Origin: Papaver somniferum
Taxonomy: Eukaryota > Streptophyta > Magnoliopsida > Ranunculales > Papaveraceae
Length of the DNA stretch: 64,000 nucleotides
Assembly: GCF_003573695.1 (NCBI RefSeq)
Contig: NC_039365.1
Location: 129,853,466 to 129,917,465 of the forward strand
Reading direction: 5' to 3'
A model generated the notes under the pieces. The model worked only from the letters and a program-made list of their open reading frames with translations, was not told where the DNA came from and ran no database searches. A program made the position numbers and the translations under genes. Shown one piece after another: positions 12,312 through 22,289 of this stretch. Position 1 is the stretch's first letter. The number at the start of each line of letters is the position of its first letter.

Positions 12312-14080
12312 GTGCTTGTGCTTTTCAGAAAAAGCATCTCCAGGTGGGTGGAATTCTGTTATGCTTCACTTGCGAGATTATATTACAATGAATTTGTTCT
12401 CTCATCTTCCCTTGGTGTGCAGCAGGGAGATTCCTTTGGTCCTTTGTTGTTTGCCTTGGTTTTACACCTTCTTGTGAATATGATCTCAAGTCAATGCACC
12501 CTGGACTTCCACGCCTCTGGTACCTTGATGATGGTACTGTCGCAGGTGACACCATGGAAGTAGCTAAAGCTCTCTCGATTATTCAAGCTGAGGGTAGCAG
12601 TCGTGGTCTTCATCTCAACATTAATAAGACTGGGCTTTTCTGGCGTCGCATTGATCCAAGGATCCAAGCAAAAGGTGTCTTTCCAGCCACTATTAGTAGG
12701 CCTTCCGTGGCGTAAAATTGTTGGGGGGACCTGTAAGCCTTGACCTGCATGTTTGTGGTGATCTAATAAAGAGAAATATCGACAAAACTATGCAGCTTAT
12801 GGAGTCTGTTAAACAACTACATGACCCGCAAAGCGAGCTGCTACTGCTGCGAAGTTGCTCAGGTGTTTCGAAGCTCTATTTCAATCTTAGAACTAGTAAC
12901 CCTGATGCGCTTCAACAGATTACCCACTGCTGCGATCAACCTTTGTTACAGTTTCTGCGACACATAGTAACAGGTGACGGTGCGGGGTTTGGTCCCTTAC
13001 AAGAGCGTATTGCTACGTTGCCAATAAAGGATGGTGGTCTCGGTGTTCTCACGATGGCAGATTCGATTACCTTTTGTTTTTTGGCTTCATGTTTTCAGAC
13101 TAAGGATTTGCAGGAGACCATTCTTCAACTTTCGTCTGATGCAGATCCTAGTCGTGCCTATTTACATGCTTTGTCTCAGTTCACGCAGGCATGTGGACTA
13201 TCTTCTTTCGACATCAATTCTAGTGCCACCAGTCCCATGAAATCTCTGGCAGTTCTGTATTTTGATGTGGTAAAGAAAGATATTCCCAATAACTTTTCTA
13301 TGTCCAAACGTGATTCCATTCTCTGGCAATGCAACAGGCGTGACCATGCGCAAGACTATCTCAAGGCTATACCAATATGTGGGCTTAACCAAACTCTTGG
13401 GCCTCGGAAATTTAGGGTTGTTGTTTGTTACAGGCTTGGTATTCCAATTTTCACCGGTATAGAGGCTTGCTCCTGTTGTAAACGAAAGATGGATGCTTTT
13501 GGTGATCATGCACTCCATTGTGCAAGTGAAGTGGGGAAAAAATTTAGGCACGATTTTGTCAGAGATGTCATCTCCGATATATGCTACAAGGCAGGGGTTG
13601 CGGCTAGAAAGGAAGTTAATCTTGGATTTTTATCTGACGATGCAAAGGCTCTAAGTCCCGCTGATATTATCGTCTACAACTGGAAAAATGGTCAAGATGT
13701 TTGCTTCGATGTTACAGGTGTTTCACCTTTTGCTGGTAACAATGGTCGAGTGTTTACTCCGGGAGTTGCCATTTCTGATGCTATCTCGTGTAAGCACACC
13801 AAATATTTGGATAAGTGCTCGGTTCATGGTTACGGTTTTGGAGTTCTTGTCTTTACTACTCTGGGTGAACTTGGGGAAGACATGGTTTTTTTTCTGAAGA
13901 GGTTGAGAAATTGCATATCTAATTATGACATTAACTATAAGATTGGATATTCTCTTTTTTATAGGTTATGTATTTCCATTTAAAAAGGTGTCGGGCTCAG
14001 CTTGTCGCTAGGCTTCTCTCCACCGATGTTATACCTAAATTCGATTTTTAATAATATGCCACAGAGGCTCTTTTGATAAA
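12312..14080 (+). pseudogene. 3' half of a non-LTR retrotransposon with reverse transcriptase and C-terminal PD-(D/E)XK-like domain
   Basis: The first ORF (12312-12563) holds the RT motif GVQQGDSFGPLLF. The catalytic YLDDG follows in another frame at 12494-12715. A third frame, 12718-13983, is open for 421 codons. Downstream of RT the order is a thumb-like region, a GGLGV motif (~13030), a C-x2-C...GDHALHC zinc-binding motif (~13470-13520), then PADIIVY (~13660) and DVTGVSP (~13710), which resemble the acidic core of a PD-(D/E)XK nuclease. The upstream part of RT and any N-terminal domains are missing. The C-terminus shows a nonsense change (CAA to TAA at 13981) and a 1-base loss just after, and a run of A with AAAATAAC blocks from 14079 looks like the LINE poly(A) tail. 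Plant proteins of this type are known to me mainly as poorly annotated 'reverse transcriptase' or mislabelled 'auxilin-like' entries. The nuclease call is inference. Confidence 0.7.
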
Positions 14081-14364
14081 AAAAAAATAAAAAATAACAA
14101 AAATAACAAAAACAACTTATGTTTATTTTTTTATGCATCTAGTTTACAAAGACCCATGCTCAATCACCAGTTGCTTCTATTTCCTATTCTGGTCTATGGA
14201 TAACCAGAAATCTATTTTGCCGCAGAGAACAACAACTGAAAAGCGGGGTTTTACTCCTTATCCCCCTTCCCCCACCCCCATGTCGTACTGAATTAAAATT
14301 AATGTCGAAGTTACATTGACAAGACACCTTGGTCATGCCGTATTTATATGCAGAGATTCCACGA

Positions 14365-14663
14365 CAACTACCCTGGCTATTTTTAGCACAACCTTAGGGA
14401 ATCAACATGCCTCTACTAACAGAAACTTAGGTCGTGCTAATGGCAAGTAGAACGATGACAGATAGACAATGGACCAAAGTGTACTTTGAAACCGACTCAG
14501 AATACTTGGATCATTTTTTCAAATCCAGTAATGCACCATCTTGGTATGTTTCAGGTATGATAATGGAAATTAAAGAAAGAATGAGACAAATTCCACATAT
14601 CACAATAGAACATAACTATCGGGAGGGAAACCAAGAAATCAAAAAGCAAGAAGTTAGTTAAGC
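14365..14663 (+). pseudogene. RNase H fragment of an L1-type LINE
   Basis: The frame from 14434 reads MASRTM..., then KVYFETDSEYL, APSWYVSGMI, IKERM and ITIEHNYREGN. This is the RVT_3-type RNase H seen at the 3' end of plant L1 ORF2 and in host-like RNase H proteins (the acidic FETDS site and the HNYREGN segment). Upstream from 14365 the matching frame is broken by stops. The fragment is unconnected to the RT at 12.3-14.0 kb, whose poly(A) tail lies between them, so it derives from another element. Confidence 0.55.
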
Positions 14664-14763
14664 TACATAATTTTAAAATGACTTCTAAAAGTAAAGAAGT
14701 TAACTTTTTGTGAATCAAAACTTCTAAGTTTGACTTCTGCTTTTGGAGAAATAAACATATTTA

Positions 14764-16450
14764 TATATCTGGTATTCGAAAAACCAAATCCTTTTTGTTC
14801 CAAACAAGTTTGGGTAGGCTAGAAATGAAACCACGGGCATTACCAAATTTATATATCCTATTTTTTGGACATGGATCGCTGATTTCCATGTGCGCTTGTC
14901 CATCGCAATCCTTCATATAAGTTTCGCTATTCGGGTACCATTTCACTACTTCCTCCCAAGTCAATTTTGACCGCCCTCTGCTTCCTTAGTTTTGTCAGCA
15001 CGCGTTATGATTCCTTCACGAACAGGTGCATCTGGCGGTCTTCTTTGGAGATGTCCATACCAGCAAAGCCGATGTTGAATGAGCATCTCCCAAATTGGCG
15101 CTACCCAAAGTTTCTTACGTATATTTTTGTTCCTAATCCAATCGTGTCTCATATGTTCTTAGGTCTACCTCCGCATACGAATCTTTGTTGCATGCTCTCT
15201 ATGATGTGTTGGTAACATTCCACTTCATACAATATCACTTTTAGGGTCGCCGTCTTGTAGAACTTTCCTTTTGATTTTTTGGGAATTTTCTGTCGCATAA
15301 GTTAGCGGTTTCTTTTCGACATTCCGCACACCCCGCTTGAGTCATATGTTTAATATCCTTGTTAATTCCACTATTGTCTTGGCTCATCGATCCCAAATAC
15401 CGAAATGAGTCTTTTCTCGGAACTAATTGCCCTGCTAGCATGATATCCACGTCATAGGACTTAACGTCTTTATTTTTTCACTTCATGTACTCAGTTTTGG
15501 TCATGTTGAGTCTAAATATCTTCAACTATAAAGTGCCTCCACAAATTCAGTTTTTCCTCGACCTCGGTCTTAGTATCACCAGTTAGCGCCACATCATCTG
15601 CAAAGAGCATCACCAACGAATCTCTCCTTGAATGTCCCTGGTAACTTGATCCATCACTAGAGCAAAGATATAGGGGCTCAAGGAAGACCCTTTGTATAGT
15701 CCTATATTGATCAGGAAGTCACTCGTCACTCCAACGTAACTTCGGACATCGGTTACCACGCACTCGTACATATCCTTGATCAAGGTTACGTACTTTGCGA
15801 ATACTTTTTCCTTTTCGAGAGAACGCCAAATTGCCTAGCGCAAAACTTATCATACGCTTTCTCTAAGTTGATGAACACAATGTGTATATATTTCTGCTGT
15901 TACCGGTACTTCTCTTATCAGGAACATCGCTTCCATGGTCGATCTCCCAGACATAAAGCTAAACTGGTTTTTCATAAGTCTTTTTTCCCCTGGTAAGCGG
16001 TGTTCGATGATTATCTCCCATAATTCCATTGCATGGCTCAACATCTTGATTCCTTTGTAGTTCGTGCAACTTTGGATATCTCCTTTATTCTTGAAAATCA
16101 GTATTGTTACGCTTCTTCTCGATTAGCTCTGCATCTTATATGGCCGGAGGATGATATTGAATAACTTAGTTATCCAAGTTATCCCTTAATCTCCCAAGAA
16201 TTTCATACATCGATAGGATGGTATCAGGTCCCAACGTCTTTCATATTTTATCCTTTTTAGCGCCGCATACACCTCGCTCTCGTTAATAATACGAATCAAT
16301 CCTTCTTTGGTGCCCTCAATCGAGTCCTATATCTCCACCACGGTTGTATCTCCCTCCTCATTGTAAATTTTACCAAAGTATTCCCTTTACCCATCCTTGA
16401 TCTCTGAGTCATTCACCAAGAGTGGATTGTTCACGTCTATTTAGACTGTG
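14764..16450 (-). pseudogene. RTE-clade LINE fragment (reverse transcriptase ORF)
   Basis: On the minus strand the pieces follow the order of an RTE-type ORF2. At 16044-15850 is RT with HAMELWEIIIEHRLPGE, then NQFSFMSGRSTMEAMFLIRE. Around 15.5-15.8 kb are degraded active-site regions. At 15450-15241 is a connection region with GQLVPRKDSFRYLGSM...GIN. At 15152-14764 is the C-terminus, with RNKNIRKKLWVAPI, LCWYGHLQRRPPDAPV and LTWEEVVKW. Many frameshifts and stops make it non-functional. The 5' part is missing, and at about 16450 it meets an LTR fragment. Confidence 0.8.
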
Positions 16451-18100
16451 TTGTATGATTTCTTTAGAGTTACAAAAAACAAGTTTTGAGTCAAGCTTAC
16501 CTTGTGAAAAATCTCGAAATATGATTTAGAAAATAAGATGTTCAACAGTCCTTAACAATATTAGTTCTATGAATTAGTTTTTGGATCAATTTAAAATTGC
16601 CTATGCAAATGATTATATCGCTTAGGAATGTTTCAAACATCATAAGGGAAAAATATGAACTTACTGAAATTTCTACTCAGGGTAAGTTGGCAAACCAGTT
16701 CGAAAATCATAGATATCTAAGTTGCAGAAATACAGGAAGGTTGATGAACCAATTCACATACCGCAAGTTCAGTTAGGAACAATTCACGAACCCGGTTGGC
16801 GAATCATGGTGAACTGTATTTTGTAAGTTGGATAAATAGGCTAGCAGTTGACGATCCCAGTTCAAAAATATGGTCAACTGAGTTCAGTAGTCGTGTAGGG
16901 TTTGCGAACCCCTTTCACCAACCGTCGCACCCTGATTCGTGACAAGCCCCGCGGTTCACGAACCGTTGTACCAACTGTCCCAGTTTATATTTTAATAAAT
17001 GCTCAAAGACTTATTTTCATAATATGCTTAGCATTACTAGAACTCTCTTAAAAACTTTTAAGAAATTTATGTATGTGTATCATGATTAAATTCTTAGGTG
17101 TTTAAATGAGCATCAAATAACTTTTAGGTCTTTGGCTAACTTTCCAAAAACCGAACGGTCATTACACGGTTCCGTAACCGAACCTATGTGTATATTCTCT
17201 ACTGTATTTTCAAGACCTAATGTGTTTTCTTGATTCTCAAGTTATCTTAGCTTGAATTCTAAGTTAACCCTGGTCTTTGAAAAACTATAAATAGGGATAC
17301 TCTTTCAACTGGACAAATCAATCCCTGACACTTTGTGTCCTAGCTAGTTGATTCTAGAGTCGTCTTTTATTGACCTAGGTTTCCTCCGTGGGATATTATT
17401 AGGTCTATGAATAAAAGACTTCGCTTTGGGATTCTTGAATCCAGGTCCGACTTTATCTTACCTTGATAGTTCGTGAATCATGATCTTTCTTTTTTGTTAT
17501 TAATGTTTAAGTAATCTCTTTCAGGAAAGATAGATAGTAATCGCAAAGTTCTCTTTGTCTCAGATTTTGTGATTCCTCAAGATAAATATCTAAACATCGA
17601 TCTTAGATTATCTTTATAAGATTATTCTTGAGAGGTGGTTAAGAATCTAAGCTACTCTTAGGGAATCCTAAGTTTCGGATTTGTGAGGTTTGCTAGATTT
17701 TTCTACTGCAAACATATTTCCACATCTTGATATTTGATCTAACGGAAATCAAATAGGCGTATCTATGAGAGACCGATTGGTATCAAAAGTATTTAATTCT
17801 TCTGAAGCAACTCTTAGGTTGTAAAGGACGCCAGCTAAGGGAATCAAGTGCATAGAGCCTTGCAAGGTTCAGACGCGTAAAGAGCAAGACTATAACAGAA
17901 TCGCTTGGAGGGTGGGTTCGGTCTCAATTACATTCCAGTCCGACGTCTGATAGTATGCTAGTGTCCATAGCGGTTTAATACATTGTGATGTTCAATCTGG
18001 ACGAGGTACTGGGGTTTTTTTGCTATTGTGGTTTCCTCGTTAACAATTTTTTTTATGTGTGTGCTTTTTACTTTTCCGCATATTTTGATTGTTAAAAATA
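16445..18100 (+). mobile_element. LTR, family A, plus orientation, 5'-truncated
   Basis: The region from TTGTATGATTTCTTTAG (about 16450) to about 18100 aligns, with roughly two-thirds identity by eye, to the reverse complement of 19.8-18.5 kb. It includes a U3 with repeated GTTCG(C/T)GAAC and GGTTTGCGAACC words, a TATA box (CTATAAATAGGGA near 17288), and a conserved R/U5 (TCCCTGACACTTTGTGTCCTAG, then CCTAGGTTTCC). Its right side (about 17900-18060) has GGTGGGTTCGG and GTTTCCTCGTTAACA, typical of the LTR end and untranslated leader of a plant LTR retrotransposon. No gag/pol follows, so it is a solo or broken LTR. Its 5' end is cut at the RTE LINE. Confidence 0.6.
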
Positions 18101-18539
18101 CTACATATGTTCGTACTCCTATCAATACAAAAAAGTTGGGTTGTTGGGTTATTTGGTATCCCATATGTTTTCAACCATTATCTAACTAGTGATTTATAAC
18201 ATCCTAAATTATCCTAAGATGAATATCCCGATATGTTTAATTAAACCTTCTTTGCCTCTCTACTTGTAACGTGTAAAACTAAAACTTCCAGAACAATAAT
18301 ACGATGTAGTTACATTACTGGGTATAAATTACTAAATTTTCCTTCATACCTTACAAAATTCTAAAAACACCCTTAATCTAGCAGGCCTATGCAGGTGTCT
18401 AATGGATTTCTAGACATGTACATGCACCTACACCCGATCCAATATTTAATGGATTTTCAAGAATGAGTTACGAAAACCTCAAATATCAACAAGAACAATA
18501 TCCGGACAAACAAACTATCAGGTAAAAGATAGTCTGGTC

Positions 18540-19885
18540 TGGATTAATGAATCCCTAAGTGAAGTATTCAAAGTCGTAACTTAATTGAGCTTCTCAGAGG
18601 AAACCTAGGTTATAGAGGACGAATCTAGCTTAGAAACTAGGACACAAGAGTGCCAGGGATTAAGAAATCATGTTGCAAGAGTCTCTCCATTTATATATTT
18701 TCAAAGCTCCATGTAACTTTGAATTCAAGTTAGGGTTAATTGGAATTCAAGCAAACACTTTCTAAATTTAGATGAAATTATTATTAGTAACTCATGTAAG
18801 CATGTGAGAAGTCTGCCTCGAAATTATACAAAAGAATATGTATTATGGTCCAGTGTTCTGGACCAATGCACAATGATGGTTCATAGCTTCTAAGTAGCTT
18901 CTGAACTAACAAGTAGGTGTTCAGTAACACTCAAGACTAATCAATGATCTACAATCACAAAGTGTTTTGGTGAATAAAGCTGCCTTAGAAGTGTCTATGA
19001 GAGTCTTTAGCGAAGTCGGAATATATGTAGAATGGTTCGTGACCTTTTGCTAATACTTAACTGAGTAGGTTTGCAAATCGGGTTCTCAAACCTCTGTCAG
19101 CTCAGGAAACAGAACCAAAGGGTTCGCAAACCTTGGAAGTTGGTGAGTAACAGAGACCCGAAGGGTTTTCAAACCTTGGCAGTTCGTGATCGACTGACCT
19201 AAGGAGATTACCGGGTTTGCAAAACTTGGCAGTTCATGAAGTCAGTACGTAGGTAGTGGTTTGCTCACCGGGTTTAAGAACCTATATAATTCCTGAACTC
19301 AGTAGTAAAGGGTACGCAAACCGGAGATTGCAAACCTCTTCAGTTCTTGGGATTCAGACTGGATTTTCGTAACACAAAAAGGTGTATACCTTGTGTTAAT
19401 TAATTCATAAGTCTCATAATTAATTTTAAATTTTTACAATAGCCATAGACAATATGCATTTTTATTGGGGCATTTTTCAAATGATCAACTTGAAATAAAA
19501 ATAGTTTGAGAACAATAAATTGTTCTAACTAAGATTGTAAATGATCTATGAACATGCATTGCTTGGATTATATTTCGAGAGTTTAACCATGAAAAGCTTG
19601 AACTCAAAATTTCTTCTTTATAATATTAAATCTACTAAAATCATACGACATAGTCTCATAAGATATAATGGTAAGATCTCGCAAATGTCTTCGGTTGTTC
19701 TTCAGTCTTCAATCTTCGAGGGTTATTCAGTGATGTCTGATACTCAACTACTATACTCTAATCCTAGTCCGATACTTGAATTTAGTTTTAGAAATCGAGA
19801 TATAGTTTTGTACATCTAACATTGACAACAAGATTGAGACAACAAAACTTGTGAATTTGACCGAGTTATGCTATAACAGAGTAGA
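18540..19885 (-). mobile_element. LTR, family A, minus orientation
   Basis: Read on the minus strand, it begins near 19885 with TTATAGCATAACTCGGTC (a degenerate TGTTAGAGCATAGCTCGG terminus). It continues through a U3 with several copies of a AGGTTTGCAAACCC-like word (19.05-19.35 kb), a TATA-like TATATAAATGG near 18695, and R/U5 with CCCTGGCACTCTTGTGTCC (about 18650). It lies head-to-head with the related LTR at 16.45-18.1 kb, and together they form a long diverged inverted repeat. No coding sequence lies between them. Confidence 0.6.
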
Positions 19886-19984
19886 TTTGGACTCTGTTTG
19901 AAAGCCAAATTTCAAAAGGTTCTTGAAAGGTGGGTAATTAAGCCAAGATCTAAGACAACAGAATAATTTTGCGATTTTTACAAA

Positions 19985-20660
19985 TCAGGGTTTGAATAAA
20001 AAAAACGAAGAATCATCGGATCTTACCCTAGGTAGATAATGTACCTTGGTATCTGGAAAATGTTGAATCCATCAATAATATAACAGATCCCTATCAATTA
20101 TCTCACATACCTTTTCATCTCCTTTGCGATAGTTTGACCAAGTAAATGGTGCGCCTTTATGTCTAGCATATTGCAAACCCATGGAATCAATCATTTGTGT
20201 AATGAAAGATTTGCTTCTTGAACTTGGTTAATTTCCTCCCTGCTTTTCTGCTGGATCCAGAATGAAATTACCACCCAAGGAATTGTAATTTGTTGACCGG
20301 TATGTGTTATATGTGACCATTGGTTTACTTTATCATTAGTTTCAATATTATAAATGCAAGTTATCATAATGTCTTTACAATTTACACTTAACTTGAAATT
20401 ACACACATTTAGGTAAGACAAGATTAATTCTAATTTTAGGTTGTTATGTCACGTTGTTGCCTACCTTTTTCACCCACAGAAGGGATAGTGAATCAGTAAT
20501 AAAAATCGAGATTTTTTAAATAACAATTCCGTTCTAGAATAAGGAGCTTTATTTTTTTGAAATAAGACAATATCAAGATTATGAGATTGACATAGGAATT
20601 CTAATTGATCCCTATTTAGAGATGCCAATACCCTGGTCGTTTCACGATACAATTTTCATA
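19985..20660 (-). pseudogene. L1-type LINE endonuclease fragment
   Basis: Minus-strand frames read LNRDQLEFLCQSHNLDIVLFQ (20610-20550), then WSHITHTGQQITIPWVV (20330-20270), and, in a shifted frame, MIDSMGLQYARHKGAPFTWSN followed by RKGDEKVCEIIDR (20200-20075). The APFTWSN...IIDR pattern is the late part of the APE-type endonuclease of plant L1 ORF2. Stops and at least two frameshifts are present, and no RT follows. Its 5' flank (20.7-21.7 kb) is A-rich and unassigned. Confidence 0.6.
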
Positions 20661-20699
20661 ATGGGTTGAAACTAAGATACTGGGCTTATCAGGAATGGG

Positions 20700-22250
20700 C
20701 TGAAGGTAGTAAAGGAAGAGAACTATTAAATAGGAATGCTTTAAGAAAATAGCAAAATAGAAAGTCCAGAAGGAAATATCCAAAAAAGAGGGAGGGAAGT
20801 TATAGATATAAAATAATTTGGAGAGAGCAAGTATAATGAGAAAATGATTTGGAGGGATAGAAAATTACACCAAAAAATGAAGTACACACAAAAATGAAAA
20901 TATATAACAAGTAAACTACATTGTGAGCAGCATAAATCAGAAGTCCTACCCATAGTGATTCAGACAAGCATAACATACACACAAAGAAAATACAAAAGGT
21001 ACAAGAAAATATGCTCGCACAAAAATGCGGAAAGTGCTCCAACACTTGATAAGCTTACACAGTATAGTGATGGATACACACAGATAAGGAGTATACAAAA
21101 ATGCGATCCTACACTTTTTAGTTTACATTACAGATAACTGGATACAAACAGAAAAGTAGAATACAAAAATTATAAGGAACTTGAAATCCAAGCTTCAGAT
21201 GGAGACTTACAATAGGACTCGAGTCATATATAGAAATTACAGTAATAAAAAGTTGGAGATAAAGGACGAAGAAAGATAAAATAAATTAGCTATCACTTAT
21301 AAAAAATTCGCGAAGACACTTATAGTAATTGAGGTTGTTACAAAGATACTAGAGCCAGATAGGTGTAGGAACACAGAGAAGTAGAAAAGAAATTGCACTG
21401 AAGCTAATTAAATCACCCTGCAGAGAATAATTTCTTCAGAAACACTGTAAAGTTACTCCATACTAAAGAGTATACACTAAATATATAAGATCAAACACAT
21501 GACACAAAGTAAAGAGCAGGAAGATTTCAGACTTAATCAAATCACCAATTCAGTGATGAATAGGAGTTTGGGACAAATTAGTTTCAACACTAATAGAATG
21601 GAGAGTAGAACACACTACAGAGAAAACACAATAAAATAAACTAGATTGATAGTACTTTTAGTATTATATCTTTATTTGATTCATCATCTAGTTTTCGCAA
21701 CATCCAAACATGCATTTTATTGCTGTAAATTAAACCGATTAATTTGAATTTTTATCTCTTCATAAAAATAATTCATTGATTATGAAATAAAAGGTAAATA
21801 AATTGAGGAATTTATGAAAGAAATCGGCAGATGGTGTGAAATTTGTGGAAAAAGGTGGTGCAAATATATTGACATTAATGAGGTATATATACATAGGTGG
21901 GGAAATAACAAAGTATCCGTTGATGAGTGAGTTTCTATAGAGCGGTAAAGCCTCTATCGCCAATGACAGAGGTTTGTTCGACGAACGAATTTTCCTCTCA
22001 ATCCTTTTCCCATATTGGCGCGGTGTGTTTGCTATTGCCCGTATGGTATGAAGTATGAACTGGCTTTAAGTCGTTAATCCGTGTCCGGATCACATCATGT
22101 TAATCTTCTCACCAGCACATTTTTGAAAGGAAAATAAATAAAAAGATAGAGTGAGAGAAACCACTACAAATACCTGGCATTTTTGGGGGGCGGCCGTGAA
22201 AGAATTAAGGGCTACTAATAAGATAAAATCGGGTCATCCAGACTTAAATT
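20700..22250. other. Unassigned AT-rich stretch
   Basis: No gene recognised. From 20.9 to 21.2 kb short words such as ATACACACA and TACAAAAATG recur loosely. At 22185-22200 there is a GGGGGGCGGCC block. I found no terminal repeats and no ORF with convincing composition. Confidence 0.35.
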
Positions 22251-22289
22251 GAAGCCACCCCTATCTCTGATTTTTTGAAATGGATAATA

